Part shown: one piece after another, positions 45,053-54,878 of the stretch
Layout: each line of letters starts with the position of its first letter
Position numbering within the stretch: the stretch's first letter is position 1
Source: Sphingobacteriales bacterium
GTDB lineage: Bacteria > Bacteroidota > Bacteroidia > Chitinophagales > UBA2359
DNA: 64,000 nt
Direction of reading: 5' to 3'
NCBI GenBank assembly: GCA_016700115.1
Contig: CP064999.1
Coordinates: forward strand, 2,604,001 to 2,668,000
Translations under genes and position numbers: made by a program
The notes under the pieces: generated by a model
What the model was told of the DNA's origin: nothing
What the model saw: only the letters and a program-made list of their open reading frames with translations
The model's database searches: none

Positions 45053-47614
45053 TTAGAAAACCAATTGCAGCCCGGTTCTGATACCAATTTTGCCGGGCTT
45101 ATCAGTGTGGGTTAACCGCCAAACGGCATCCACTCTAAAAACCTTGAGTATGTTTTCTATGCCAACACCCACTTCAATATAAGGTTTTTGCAGAGTAGGG
45201 GTTTGAATTTGCCAATCAGGCAGTTCCCATTTGGTCAACAAGTCGTTAAAGTTTTTGTAAAGTCCGTCCGGGTCGTAATTGGCATTGCGATTTTGTTGGC
45301 TGATACTTCCAACGGCTATTTTGGCGGTCATGAGTTCTCGCAGTTTTAACTTTTTTAGCAGCGGAATTCTGTTAAAAAAAATGCCCTCAAAGTGATGAGT
45401 TATGAGCAAAGAGGCATAAGTATCGGCGGTAAATTCATACTCGTTCATCCTGTTAAAGGCATAACGATTGTAAAAAAAGGTTTCATTGCCCGGAAAGTTG
45501 TGCAGCAGTAAAAAAGGTAGTTTGCCAAATATTTTTCCCGCTGTAAAATTATAGGAGGTATAGCCCATTGGACCTACATAAAACCAATCGTAAACACTAA
45601 GGTCGAGACGGTGGTATTTAAATTCGCTGTTTAAAATGCCTTTAATGCCCAAGGTATAATTGACATTGACAATGGGGAAATCACTTCCTAAGCTAACCCT
45701 GAAGAATTTACCCGAAACAAATTTTTCCTTATAGGCAAATCGAGTATTCAGTTTGATTTCGGTGGTAGTAATGGTGCTGTCTGGCGGAGTTAGCGGGTTG
45801 AGTTCGTCAATAAAATAGAAATCGAACTGTGGCTGAAAAATTTTATGTGTCAAGGTCAGTTTGTTTGACCAACCCAAAAACCAATCGCGGGCATAAGTTA
45901 GTTCGGCTGCCCGGATATTGGTCAGTTTTTGGGGAACAGGGCGGCGGTAAAGCCCGGCTAACAGGTTGTCCTGTCCAATTTCTTCTGTGCTGTTGCTTTG
46001 AATATTGAGGTCGTTCTTATATCCTATATTCAAGGTTTGCCATGGTTTCCGGTTGAGTAATACCAACGCTTCGGCATTGTACTTAAAACGCTTGTCCTTA
46101 AGTCCATAAGCACCGTAGCCGCTTAATAAAACCCGGGTGCTGAAATCTTTGCTGGTTCGACCTCCAATACTAAATCGCCATTTCTCAACTTCGTTTGAAC
46201 TTACTAAATTGAAATACGGACCAATTTCAATGGGTCCTAACTTTTTGTACCCGCCTACAATTGTGGTTATAATATTGACATAAGTTTTGGCAACCGGCAT
46301 ATTGCTCAGTGTGTCTATCATGGCATAGACCGACTTTTCGTTTGCAGTCAGACTGTCATGTCGTGCCGTATTCCAAAACTCAGGTGGCTTGCTAAACACA
46401 TCCTTCGCTACTACTACATCTTCGCGGTTTTCGAGAATTTTGTTGATTTGGGGGTTGTTAAAGAAGAAGTTTTTGTAGAAGGTTGATTTTCGGCCTATAA
46501 TGCCTGCTCCATTTTTGGTGGCAGAAAAGTCAACCACTAATTTGTCTCTGACCAAAACCCAAATATCTGTATTGGTTTCTTTAAACTCCTGATACAGGTT
46601 AAGTTTGTCAATAAAGTTGATATTGACTTTTTTACCGTCCAGATGCATATTAATCCGCCGAACAACATAAGCTGAATCTCTTACCCATAAATCGCCGGAA
46701 AAAACAGTACTTAAATCCCTGCGCGCTTTAAAAGTAAGGTGGTAGCTCCATTGATTATCAATAAAAGTGCTATCTATGAGGGAGAATTTGTAATAAAACA
46801 AAGCTTGGTCACTGATAGGGCTTGGAAAATTTTTACCCATGACCGGCATCCAGTTATCATAAATGTTGATTTGCTGATACATATTTCCCAAAAACTGGGT
46901 AACACTTTCATTATCTACGCCTGACACTTTGCTGGCTTTGATCACCTCTTTGGTTAATTTCGGATTTTTACTGTAATAAAAATCTGACAGCGTTTCGGTT
47001 AAAAAAATAGGCAGAAAAGGTTTTTCTTCTGACAGGGAATCGACATTGTCAAAAATGAAAGCAAAGGGTTTCATTACTTTGCGTTCTGTAACTTTTGGGT
47101 TAATGTCGGTCAGGTCAACTTCAATTTTATTATAGGTTTCGTATTGGTAATTTTCGCGATTGGCAATATTGTGCTGTTCTTTTTGAGCAATTACTTTTTG
47201 CATCAAAATATCAGCGGGGTTTTCGCCGGCAAGGATGGTAAACTCGTCCATCACTATTTCCATCCGTACAAGACGAAACACATAAGTTTGTGAAGGAGAT
47301 GGGCCAAGATATTTAAATACGCTTTGATAACCAACCGAAGATACACCAATACTATCGGGAAGTGGAAGATGGGTCTGAATGGTAAACGTGCCATCCAAAT
47401 CTGTTACTGTTCCCGTTGTAGTGCCTTTGAGATAAACGCTTGCAAAGGGTATTGGCTCAATAGTTGCATCGTCCAATACTTTGCCGGTAATAGTAATGGA
47501 TTGTGCCGATATTTCTGAGGTATATAATAAACAAATAGAAATTGACACTAAAGAAATCAGGCAAAAGATATGAAAACGCAGATACAGCAACAGGTTTTTA
47601 GTTTTTGATAGCAT
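45053..47614 (-). CDS. DUF5686 outer-membrane protein with carboxypeptidase-like regulatory domain
   Basis: An 853-residue protein with a signal peptide (about 10-37, ending ISAQS). A CarboxypepD_reg-like beta-sandwich (about 42-110, ITGKVLDDATIEPIPFASVYLKG) leads into a DUF5686 domain, including a C-terminal outer-membrane beta-barrel ending VWRLTHTDKPGKIGIRTGLQLVF with terminal aromatic. Found in Bacteroidota; role in transport or envelope is unknown. The regulatory domain is typical of SusC/TonB-dependent relatives. It stands alone in divergent orientation to xth, separated by 355 bp with no clear feature. Confidence 0.8.
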   Translation of the reverse strand: MLSKTKNLLLYLRFHIFCLISLVSISICLLYTSEISAQSITITGKVLDDATIEPIPFASVYLKGTTTGTVTDLDGTFTIQTHLPLPDSIGVSSVGYQSVFKYLGPSPSQTYVFRLVRMEIVMDEFTILAGENPADILMQKVIAQKEQHNIANRENYQYETYNKIEVDLTDINPKVTERKVMKPFAFIFDNVDSLSEEKPFLPIFLTETLSDFYYSKNPKLTKEVIKASKVSGVDNESVTQFLGNMYQQINIYDNWMPVMGKNFPSPISDQALFYYKFSLIDSTFIDNQWSYHLTFKARRDLSTVFSGDLWVRDSAYVVRRINMHLDGKKVNINFIDKLNLYQEFKETNTDIWVLVRDKLVVDFSATKNGAGIIGRKSTFYKNFFFNNPQINKILENREDVVVAKDVFSKPPEFWNTARHDSLTANEKSVYAMIDTLSNMPVAKTYVNIITTIVGGYKKLGPIEIGPYFNLVSSNEVEKWRFSIGGRTSKDFSTRVLLSGYGAYGLKDKRFKYNAEALVLLNRKPWQTLNIGYKNDLNIQSNSTEEIGQDNLLAGLYRRPVPQKLTNIRAAELTYARDWFLGWSNKLTLTHKIFQPQFDFYFIDELNPLTPPDSTITTTEIKLNTRFAYKEKFVSGKFFRVSLGSDFPIVNVNYTLGIKGILNSEFKYHRLDLSVYDWFYVGPMGYTSYNFTAGKIFGKLPFLLLHNFPGNETFFYNRYAFNRMNEYEFTADTYASLLITHHFEGIFFNRIPLLKKLKLRELMTAKIAVGSISQQNRNANYDPDGLYKNFNDLLTKWELPDWQIQTPTLQKPYIEVGVGIENILKVFRVDAVWRLTHTDKPGKIGIRTGLQLVF

Positions 47615-47969
47615 GAAAGTGGTGAAAGGTCAAAATTAGGGTTTTGAACATCATTCAAAGTAACCGGATAAAAATAAAACAGGTTTTTAAAACACATTAG
47701 TGGTGTTTGTTTAATTTTACCCCGATAACAACTTTACGATACAAGTTAAAGGCCAAAGTTTAATGATGGAGTTATTATAACGTTAAAATTGTGAATTTTT
47801 GTATGGGTTTTTGGCTGAGGTTACCTAAATTTTAATTTTGAATCGTCACTTGAAACTTAATCACAACCCACAAAAATACAAACTTAAATTATAACAGTTC
47901 CCGGAACTTTTAGCAACTTAACTAACCCTTAAAAGTTGAAATTCAATATACAGAAAAGAAAGCTATACC

Positions 47970-48737
47970 ATGAAAATTGTTTCTTACAATGTTAACGGCA
48001 TCAGATCAGCAATGGATAAGGGGTTGTTGGAATGGCTGAAACAAAGCAATTTTGATATTGTTTGTTTACAGGAAACCAAAGCACAGCCTGACCAATTGGA
48101 TATGAGTGTTTTTGAAACACTTGGCTACCACACTTATTGGCACAGTGCCGAAAAAAAAGGATACAGCGGGGTAGCTACGCTGACCAAAAAAGCTCCGGTT
48201 CATGTAGAAGTAGGGTGTGGAATTGAGCAATACGACCGCGAAGGGCGAATCTTGCGTCTCGATTTTGAAGACGGGCTTTCGGTGATGAATGTTTACCTCC
48301 CTTCGGGTTCGTCGGGAGAAGAACGGCAGGCTTTTAAAATGCAGTTTTTATCAGATTTTTTACCTTACTGTCTTTTGGTCAAAACTATCAGACCCAAACT
48401 GTTAATCGGGGGCGATTTCAACATTTGTCATAAGCCTATTGATATTCACGACCCAGTTGGGAACAAAAAGAGTTCCGGATTTTTACCTGAAGAACGCGCC
48501 TGGATGGATGAATTTTTCGGAAGTGGCTTTATAGATACATTCAGGGTGTTTCACCCCGACAAAGCACATCAGTATAGTTGGTGGAGTTTCAGGTTCAATG
48601 CAAGGTCAAAAAACAAAGGCTGGCGTATTGATTATTGGGCAGCATCAGAAGCATTGAAAAATGAACTGCAAAGTGCCGATATTTTTATGGATGTCAAACA
48701 TGCCGATCATTGCCCGGTGTTTTTAACCGTTGATTAG
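47970..48737 (+). CDS. xth: Exodeoxyribonuclease III (AP endonuclease)
   Basis: A 255-residue protein of the ExoIII/APE1 family. Catalytic residues are visible: Asn7 (SYNVNGIR), Glu35 (LQETKAQ), Asp149/Asn151 (GGDFNI), and the terminal Asp246-His247 (DHCP). It cleaves 5' to abasic sites and has 3'-5' exonuclease activity in base excision repair. Length is normal. It is a single gene facing away from DUF5686. Confidence 0.92.
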   Translation: MKIVSYNVNGIRSAMDKGLLEWLKQSNFDIVCLQETKAQPDQLDMSVFETLGYHTYWHSAEKKGYSGVATLTKKAPVHVEVGCGIEQYDREGRILRLDFEDGLSVMNVYLPSGSSGEERQAFKMQFLSDFLPYCLLVKTIRPKLLIGGDFNICHKPIDIHDPVGNKKSSGFLPEERAWMDEFFGSGFIDTFRVFHPDKAHQYSWWSFRFNARSKNKGWRIDYWAASEALKNELQSADIFMDVKHADHCPVFLTVD

Positions 48738-48791
48738 GTCATTGCTGATCAAATTACTGCCTTGTAAAAATTATCTGTACAACGATTTTTT

Positions 48792-49901
48792 TCACTTTCG
48801 CAAATCTGCAAGCTGCAAGGACAGGTTAAAAAACACAATTTTAGAATTGGCGTTTCTGGTGATGTGGTAATCTGCCTTTTCGAACAAAGTGATGAGTGTT
48901 TGAAATTTGTTAAGGCTGAGATATGGCAGGATGCTCAGGCATAGTGTCTTTTCCTGATTTTCAAATTCCTGAATCTCTGTTTTAAATATGCTGAAGCGAA
49001 GGCACCGGTTGAAAAACAACAGACAAAATCCGATAAAGTTTTTTTGAATTTCCCGTCCTTTTTCGGACATTTCATCGGCAAATCTTGTGAAATCAGCAAC
49101 ATTGTTGTTCAGGCAAACATCCATCCAATGAACCATCATCAGGCGGTTGTTTACATCGGCATTTTCTAACAGATGCAAAGCAGCATTCAAATTGCCGTTG
49201 GCTAATCCCGATATCTGTGATGCAATATCAGGAGATGTATTTTGGTGTTCCTGAAGATATCGTTTAATTTCTTCCGGATAGAGTGGGGGGATGCGCAATA
49301 TTTGCGTTCTGGAAACAATGGTACTCAGAAGTACGTCCATATTTTCGGCTACTAATAAAAACAAGGTGCCCGGTGGCGGTTCTTCTAAAATTTTCAGGAG
49401 TTTGTTGCCCTCTTTTCCTAAATATTCGGGCATCCAGATTATCAACACCTTATATAATCCCTGATAGGAGGTAAGGCTGAGTTTGCGGACAATTTCATCA
49501 CACTCTTCGGCGGTAATATTGCCCTGTTTGTTTTCGGCCTTGATATATTGCAGCCATTCAAACACATTCAAGTACGGGTTTTGTCCAATTGCCTCCCGCC
49601 ATTCGGCAATGTATTCTGCACTTTTCCTTCCTTTGCTGCCGGTGGTTACGGTCGGATAGGTATAATGCACATCCGGATGCGCCATTTTCCGGTTCATTAA
49701 ACAATTGTTACAACGCCCGCAGGAATCAGTTTCCTGTTTATTTGTGCAATTAAGATATTGCGCATAAGCCATGGCTAAAGCCAAATTACCACTTCCTTCA
49801 GGGCCTAAAAAAAGCTGTGCATGGCTAACCCTTCCCTGCTTCGCACTTTGAAGAAGGCGGTTTTTAACCCAATCCTGGCCAGTAATGTTTTCAAACAACA
49901 T
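48792..49901 (-). CDS. holB: DNA polymerase III delta-prime subunit
   Basis: A 369-residue clamp-loader subunit. Its P-loop GPEGSGN (residues 33-39) lacks the Lys needed for ATP hydrolysis, as expected for delta-prime. A zinc-binding cluster lies at Cys52, Cys61, Cys64 and Cys67 (CGRCNNC), and the SRC-like motif STIVSRTQILR is present. It acts with DnaX and HolA to load the beta clamp. It follows the glutathione peroxidase gene by 20 bases on the same strand, suggesting co-transcription. Confidence 0.85.
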   Translation of the reverse strand: MLFENITGQDWVKNRLLQSAKQGRVSHAQLFLGPEGSGNLALAMAYAQYLNCTNKQETDSCGRCNNCLMNRKMAHPDVHYTYPTVTTGSKGRKSAEYIAEWREAIGQNPYLNVFEWLQYIKAENKQGNITAEECDEIVRKLSLTSYQGLYKVLIIWMPEYLGKEGNKLLKILEEPPPGTLFLLVAENMDVLLSTIVSRTQILRIPPLYPEEIKRYLQEHQNTSPDIASQISGLANGNLNAALHLLENADVNNRLMMVHWMDVCLNNNVADFTRFADEMSEKGREIQKNFIGFCLLFFNRCLRFSIFKTEIQEFENQEKTLCLSILPYLSLNKFQTLITLFEKADYHITRNANSKIVFFNLSLQLADLRK

Positions 49902-49921
49902 GGGATAGTATATTTTATCGG

Positions 49922-50401
49922 CTAACAGGGTAATTGTATCAGACTTAACATGTCAGCACTTAATGGCTCGGTTGCCGGAGACACAACATCCATTAATTTG
50001 CCTTCTTCGTTGAACAAAAATTTTTGAAAATTCCAACTCACTTCTTTATGGTAGTTCTGAGTTGATAACCATTTGTACAAGGGGTGTTTACCTTCGCCGG
50101 CAACTTTTATTTTTTTGGACATAGGAAATTCAACCTTAAAGTTGGTTTGGCAAAAAGCAGCTATTTCTTCGTTTGATCCGGGTTCCTGATTCCCGAAATC
50201 ATTACTCGGACAGCCTACAATCACTAATTTGTCCCCAAAAAAGTAATGTAACTCTTGTAGTTGTGCGTATTGAGAAGTATATCCACATTCGGAAGCGGTG
50301 TTGACAATCAATATCTTTTTTCCTTTAAAATGCTTAAAAGTGATTGGTTTTCCATCTATTCCTTCTAAAGTGAAATCGTAAATAGTTCTGAAATTGGTCA
50401 T
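49922..50401 (-). CDS. Glutathione peroxidase family protein (Cys type)
   Basis: A 159-residue peroxidase with the full tetrad Cys39 (NTASECGYTSQY), Gln72 (NDFGNQEPG), Trp123 and Asn124 (SWNFQKFL). The active Cys is encoded as Cys, not selenocysteine. Bacterial members usually take electrons from thioredoxin, so it probably reduces peroxides in the cytoplasm; no signal peptide is seen. It lies 20 bases before holB. Confidence 0.88.
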   Translation of the reverse strand: MTNFRTIYDFTLEGIDGKPITFKHFKGKKILIVNTASECGYTSQYAQLQELHYFFGDKLVIVGCPSNDFGNQEPGSNEEIAAFCQTNFKVEFPMSKKIKVAGEGKHPLYKWLSTQNYHKEVSWNFQKFLFNEEGKLMDVVSPATEPLSADMLSLIQLPC

Positions 50402-50575
50402 TGTTTGTACTTTTGCTTAAAGTATGTATGTAAACGGCATCAAAAGTAATAAAAACAAAGACGCTATCCATTTGTTGAAAGGCAAATGTTCCGGCTACAC
50501 CGGTTGATGTAATAGTCATTCGCAAGTAAAAAGGATATTTTTAGACGGAATATATATTTTACAATAACCCTAAGC

Positions 50576-50986
50576 ATGAAAGTATCTGTATTTCGCACCG
50601 CACATTTTAATGCAGCACACCGGCTTCATAATCCGGAATGGACTGACGAGCAGAACAAACAAGTATTCGGATTGTGTAATAATCCAAATTATCACGGACA
50701 CAATTACGAAGTTGAGGTAAAAGTTACCGGTTTAATTGACCCTAAAACGGGTTTTGTGATGGATATTAAAGTGCTGAAGGACCTTATTGAGGAAGAAGTG
50801 ATAGAGCCTTTTGATCATAAAAATCTCAACCTCGATACTCCTGAATTTGCTGCGCTCAACCCGACTGCCGAAAACATAGTGGTGGTGATCTGGCAAAAAT
50901 TACGCCTTCGCATTCGTCCCGAATTTGAACTGTCGGTGCGATTATATGAGACTCCCCGAAACTTCGTGGAGTATAGCGGGCAATGA
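50576..50986 (+). CDS. 6-pyruvoyl tetrahydropterin synthase/QueD family
   Basis: A 136-residue protein with zinc ligands His15 (HFNAAH), His40 and His42 (YHGHNY) and the catalytic Cys34 (FGLCNNPN). The CNNPNxHGHNY motif is of the PTPS type seen in eukaryotes as well as Bacteroidota. It acts on 7,8-dihydroneopterin triphosphate, in pterin or preQ0/queuosine synthesis. Which product it makes here is uncertain because queC, queE and folE are not nearby. Confidence 0.8.
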   Translation: MKVSVFRTAHFNAAHRLHNPEWTDEQNKQVFGLCNNPNYHGHNYEVEVKVTGLIDPKTGFVMDIKVLKDLIEEEVIEPFDHKNLNLDTPEFAALNPTAENIVVVIWQKLRLRIRPEFELSVRLYETPRNFVEYSGQ

Positions 50987-51104
50987 TATTCGGTCTGAAC
51001 TGCAATTTGGTCAGGATACTACATATTTCCACTTCTTTGTTTAAAATGTTTGTTGAATGTTTTCTGATTAAATACTTATTAGTCAATTAAAAACACTGTC
51101 TGAT

Positions 51105-51575
51105 ATGCAAACCCCTCTTTCTGAACAAACCAGCCACCTTTTCAGAACTCTTGGCTTGATTTTTACCGCCTTGGTCGTTGTTCAATTGGTTGCTTTTGTA
51201 GTGTTGTTCCAAACAAAACAGACCAATGAAGAGATGAACTCCGTGCTTCAGCTAATTGCAGGAATATTAGCTGTCGGGGCAATTTTAGGAGCACCTTTTA
51301 TTTATATGAACCTGTTGCGTTCACGGATTACCTCAAAAACGCCGCTCGAAGAAAAGTTGCGCCATTACTTTACTGCTAATATTATGAAGCTTGCAATATT
51401 GGAAGGGGCGGCCTTGTTTTGCTTAATCTCTCTGTTCATTACCGGAAAAATTGTACATGCCTATTTATTTATGGCCGTTTTTTTCTCTTTTATGTTACAT
51501 CGTCCTACTCCTTCCAAATGTGCCGCCGATTTGCAACTGACCGAAGAAGATAAAAATCAGATGGTGGGTAAATAA
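51105..51575 (+). CDS. Hypothetical membrane protein, four helices
   Basis: A 156-residue protein with four predicted membrane helices (about 15-35, 46-68, 92-112, 115-130). The region between the first and second helices is short. I recognise no family. It precedes the GMC oxidoreductase gene by 109 bases to the chosen start. Confidence 0.65.
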   Translation: MQTPLSEQTSHLFRTLGLIFTALVVVQLVAFVVLFQTKQTNEEMNSVLQLIAGILAVGAILGAPFIYMNLLRSRITSKTPLEEKLRHYFTANIMKLAILEGAALFCLISLFITGKIVHAYLFMAVFFSFMLHRPTPSKCAADLQLTEEDKNQMVGK

Positions 51576-51684
51576 AAAGAATCGGCTATGTTTGCGGATA
51601 ACGAAAGCGAACATCTTACTTTCAGACATTTTAATCCCTCATTGCCGCCGTTTTGAAACAAGACATACAGACAACCACAACTTT

Positions 51685-53694
51685 ATGAGCCTTCCAAAAC
51701 TTCAGATAAACGCCAGACAATTTCAGGCACTCTGTGCTGTTTGCAATACGTTTGTAGCACCAATAGAACAAGACAATCCGGCCGAGTCTCTTTTTTGGCA
51801 ATTGAAGGCCACAGATCTGGAAGTGCCGGAACGGATATTGGAATTGGCAGCAACACTGCCCCCTGCCGAACAATCGGAGTTGAAACAGTTATTTTCTCTT
51901 CTTGCAAGCCCTCTTTTTGGATTGACTTGCTTCAAAGGTTTGAAAAGCATAGCGGTTATGCCTTTTAAACAGCGCGAAGCTGCTTTACAAAGTTGGTCAA
52001 ACAGCCGTATCCCCCAAATTCGCAAAGCATTTTGCGCCCTTCGAAAAATAACAACTTTCCTTCACTATGGCATATCCTACAACCGGCAACCCAACCCCAA
52101 TTGGAAGTTTATTAAATATCCGGGACCTTTAAGTGCTCCCAAACCGGTAGCTAAACCCATTCAGCCCTATTTCCCTGCCGGACTTTCGCACTTGTCTTGC
52201 GATGTGGTGGTCGTTGGCAGCGGGGCCGGTGGAGGTTTGGCGGCAGGCATGTTGGCCGAAGCCGGATTCGAGGTCATTTTGCTCGAAAAAGGAGCATACC
52301 TGAATGAAAGCGATTTTAACCAACGTGAGGTGGAGATGATACAGCGCACCTACGAACAACAAGGTGCTTTGACTACCACAGATGGCGGCGTATCTCTTTT
52401 TGCCGGCAGTTGTTTGGGCGGAGGCACTACGATTAACTGGACTGCTGCCATCAATACCCCCGATTATATTTTACAGGAATGGTCAGATCAGCACCTGTTG
52501 CCACACCTGCTGACAGATGCTTATCGCGAAAGTATGAATATGGTTTCAAATGAGGCCAACATCACCCAAAGCGAGTCGAACCATAATGCCCAAAACCGGT
52601 ATCTTTGGCGAGGATCGGAGTTGGTGGGCAATAAGCCCAAAGTCGTGCCCAGAAATGTAAAGGGATGTTCAGATGATGAATGTCAAAGTTGTGGCTATTG
52701 CGGATTCGGTTGTCAGTCAGGCAATAAGCAAGGAACACTCAAAACATGGATTCAGCGGGCTTATGACCGAGGTGCCAAAATTATGGTCAATACCACAGCA
52801 CAGAAAATCACTACCAAAAAAGGGAAGGCTACCGGTGTTGAAATTGTTCAGACAAACGGGATGGGATTGGCAACACGCATGGTCATCAAAGCAACGACCG
52901 TGGTAGTATGTGCCGGAGCATTACATACTCCTGCTTTATTGATGCGAAGCGGAATCAGCCACCCCGAATTAGGGAGGCATTTGTTTCTTCACCCAACTGT
53001 GGTTGTCAGTGGTTTTTACCCTAATGCAGTCAACCCCTGGTGGGGCACTATGATATCAGCTTTGAATGATGACTATGCCCGTATGAATGAAAACTATGGC
53101 GTTCGTCTCGAAACACCGCCCGCACATACAGGACTGATGGCATTGGCCACTCCTTGGCAATCCGCTGCTCAGCACAAAGCGTATATGCTCAGAATGGCAA
53201 ATGCAGCAAATATTATTGTACTTACCCGCGATAAATTCGGAGGTTCTGTCACCGTTGACCGCAAGGGGTATCCGCGCTATCACTATGCCTTACAACCCTT
53301 TGACCGAACTCACCTGCTTGCAGGTATAGAAAAATCTGCAAGGATTCTTTTAGCTGCCGGAGCTGAAGAAATTATCTTCCCCCATCACCGGCTGAGGCAT
53401 ATTACCGGCAACACGACCGAAAACGCACTGCTCAAATTTTTTAACCAAATGCCCGAATGGGGTTGGAAAAGCGGACAGTTTTCACTGTTCAGTGCCCATC
53501 AGATGGGCACCTGCCGGATGGGAGGAAATATTAAAACACACCCCCTGACCCCCGAAGGCGAAATGGTCAACGTTAAAGGCTTGTACGTAGCAGATGCAAG
53601 CGCTTTTCCGGCAAGCAGCGGGGTAAACCCGATGATGAGTATTATGGCCCTTTCTCACTATACCATCAAACAACTCATTGACAAAAGGAAATAA
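51685..53694 (+). CDS. GMC family oxidoreductase (long-chain alcohol oxidase-like)
   Basis: I chose ATG 51685 (669 residues) after rejecting an upstream in-frame extension to 51592. An N-terminal helical region (about 1-150) is followed by the FAD-binding motif VVVGSGAGGGLAAGML at about 174-189. CQSCGYCGFGCQSG (about 333-346) gives a Cys-rich insert, and HQMGTCRMG (about 605) and NPMMSIMALSHY near the end hold catalytic-site residues. The layout fits FAO/AlkJ-type GMC oxidases of fatty alcohols. Cytoplasmic or membrane-associated, no signal peptide seen. Confidence 0.85.
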   Translation: MSLPKLQINARQFQALCAVCNTFVAPIEQDNPAESLFWQLKATDLEVPERILELAATLPPAEQSELKQLFSLLASPLFGLTCFKGLKSIAVMPFKQREAALQSWSNSRIPQIRKAFCALRKITTFLHYGISYNRQPNPNWKFIKYPGPLSAPKPVAKPIQPYFPAGLSHLSCDVVVVGSGAGGGLAAGMLAEAGFEVILLEKGAYLNESDFNQREVEMIQRTYEQQGALTTTDGGVSLFAGSCLGGGTTINWTAAINTPDYILQEWSDQHLLPHLLTDAYRESMNMVSNEANITQSESNHNAQNRYLWRGSELVGNKPKVVPRNVKGCSDDECQSCGYCGFGCQSGNKQGTLKTWIQRAYDRGAKIMVNTTAQKITTKKGKATGVEIVQTNGMGLATRMVIKATTVVVCAGALHTPALLMRSGISHPELGRHLFLHPTVVVSGFYPNAVNPWWGTMISALNDDYARMNENYGVRLETPPAHTGLMALATPWQSAAQHKAYMLRMANAANIIVLTRDKFGGSVTVDRKGYPRYHYALQPFDRTHLLAGIEKSARILLAAGAEEIIFPHHRLRHITGNTTENALLKFFNQMPEWGWKSGQFSLFSAHQMGTCRMGGNIKTHPLTPEGEMVNVKGLYVADASAFPASSGVNPMMSIMALSHYTIKQLIDKRK

Positions 53695-53793
53695 CCTCTG
53701 CCGGGTAAACTACAGCCCTGCTTTATGAACACGCTCCGCCGAATTTGTCCGTTTAAATCCCCGGCAGATAAAATTACAGACAGCAAATAAAAT

Positions 53794-53883
53794 ATGGCGC
53801 ATCTGCCGGCGGGGTTGTATGTTTATGTGGTTGAAAACGGCAGGGCTGTTTTGGCACGGGGGAAGGTGGCGGTGGTGAGATAG
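53794..53883 (+). pseudogene. Decayed T9SS type A sorting-domain remnant
   Basis: The 29-codon frame from 53794 reads MAHLPAGLYVYVVENGRAVL, the end of a T9SS type A tail. Upstream, in another frame, KITDSK completes the usual pattern (ITDSK...HLPAGLYVYVV), so a frameshift or deletion separates the parts. It has no start or body and cannot function. Confidence 0.6.
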
Positions 53884-53940
53884 TGAAAAGTGAAAAACTA
53901 AAAGTGAAAAGTAAAAAACCTGAAAAGCAGGGTGTTTAAA

Positions 53941-53971
53941 AACCTCATAGTTTTGCCAAAACTATGAGGTT
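53941..53971. repeat. Perfect 14-bp inverted repeat, AACCTCATAG type
   Basis: AACCTCATAGTTTT (53941-53954) pairs with AAAACTATGAGGTT (53958-53971) around GCC. Palindromes starting AACCTCAT are dispersed intergenic hairpins in Bacteroidota and may act as terminators in either direction. Confidence 0.75.
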
Positions 53972-54162
53972 TGGCAAAATGCAGTGGCAAACAAGGGCGA
54001 CGACCGGCACATTTTTTTGAAAAGGGATTGGCTAATAATGGTAATTTGTTCCCCAACCCCGCTCAAAACACACTCACCTTTGCAATAAACAACGTCTTAA
54101 CTCTCCCTTCAGTGTTAATCTTGCAGGGGTTTGGTTGGTGTGCCGACTTTTGCCGGAATTGA
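53971..54162 (+). pseudogene. Second T9SS tail remnant
   Basis: The frame contains NLFPNPAQNTLTFAINN, a T9SS type A tail start, then continues into the dispersed CACAGAG repeat (from 54115), where it loses sorting-domain character. No signal peptide or protein body is present. Confidence 0.55.
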
Positions 54163-54302
54163 GGGTGTTTCGGAGTACCGGTGCTTTATTCCCGGCGATT
54201 ATTTTATCACAGAGGTTCGCGGAGGCAGCACAGAGAACCACAGAGTATATTATTTTTCTCTGTGCAAAAATCTTCGGGAGAAAAACCTCTGCAAGATTAG
54301 CT
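54115..54302. repeat. Dispersed CACAGAG repeat, copy 2
   Basis: Near-identical to 12884-13077, including the hairpin part with CACAGAG and CTCTGTG. It starts inside the T9SS remnant at 53971-54162. Confidence 0.85.
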
Positions 54303-54611
54303 TCAGGGTGCTGGGGGGTAGCAGCGGATTTAGAGGTGAAGCTCTGCCCCCTGACCGGTCAGTTTTTTAAGCTAATGAAGGGAATTAAGAAATGAGATTC
54401 GCTTGACAATGTATCCAAATTTATTTTTTTGCCGCGAAAACACAACTGTGTTTGTGGCGGTTAATAGTTCTGTTTCATGCAATGGCCTGCTTTTTATTCG
54501 TACTTTCGCGGCTGATCGTTACATAATCTACCGGTGCTTTCCCTTAAATTTTCAAGCATTTATATCGGATTATTTAATGAGTTTAATTTGTATTGACCCT
54601 CCACTGACGTT

Positions 54612-54764
54612 ATGGATACAGAAACCTTTTACCCCAAAAACCGAGGCGAATGGAGAGAATGGTTGCAACAAAACCATCAAATCAAGCCATCGGTTTGGCT
54701 GATTTACTACAAAAAAAAGTCGGACAAGCTTATCATTCCAATCACAAATAAAATTGTTTATTGA
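54612..54764 (+). pseudogene. Truncated duplicate of the YdeI-like gene start
   Basis: 54618-54727 is identical to 56161-56270 (110 bp), covering codons 4-40 of the YdeI-like gene. The frame starts at its own ATG (54612) and continues 13 codons into unrelated sequence before TGA. A fragment of 50 residues; no function expected. The stretch 54303-54611 holds nothing I can assign. Confidence 0.75.
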
Positions 54765-54786
54765 AACATTGCTACCCATCTTACTA

Positions 54787-54816
54787 CCAACCGACCCTAT
54801 CGGTTGGTTTTCTTTT
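54787..54816 (+). terminator. Rho-independent terminator
   Basis: CCAACCGA (54787-54794) pairs with TCGGTTGG (54800-54807) around CCCTA, followed by TTTTCTTTT. It lies just after the YdeI-like fragment. Confidence 0.7.
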
Positions 54817-54878
54817 CATCCCACTATTTATTTGATTGCCTGACGGTGAATTGTTTGATTAAACACTAATAAGTTTAA

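Noticed and set aside
48792..49901. Inactivated clamp-loader subunit because of a P-loop without Lys
   Set aside because: A degenerate P-loop is normal for delta-prime, so it is not damage.
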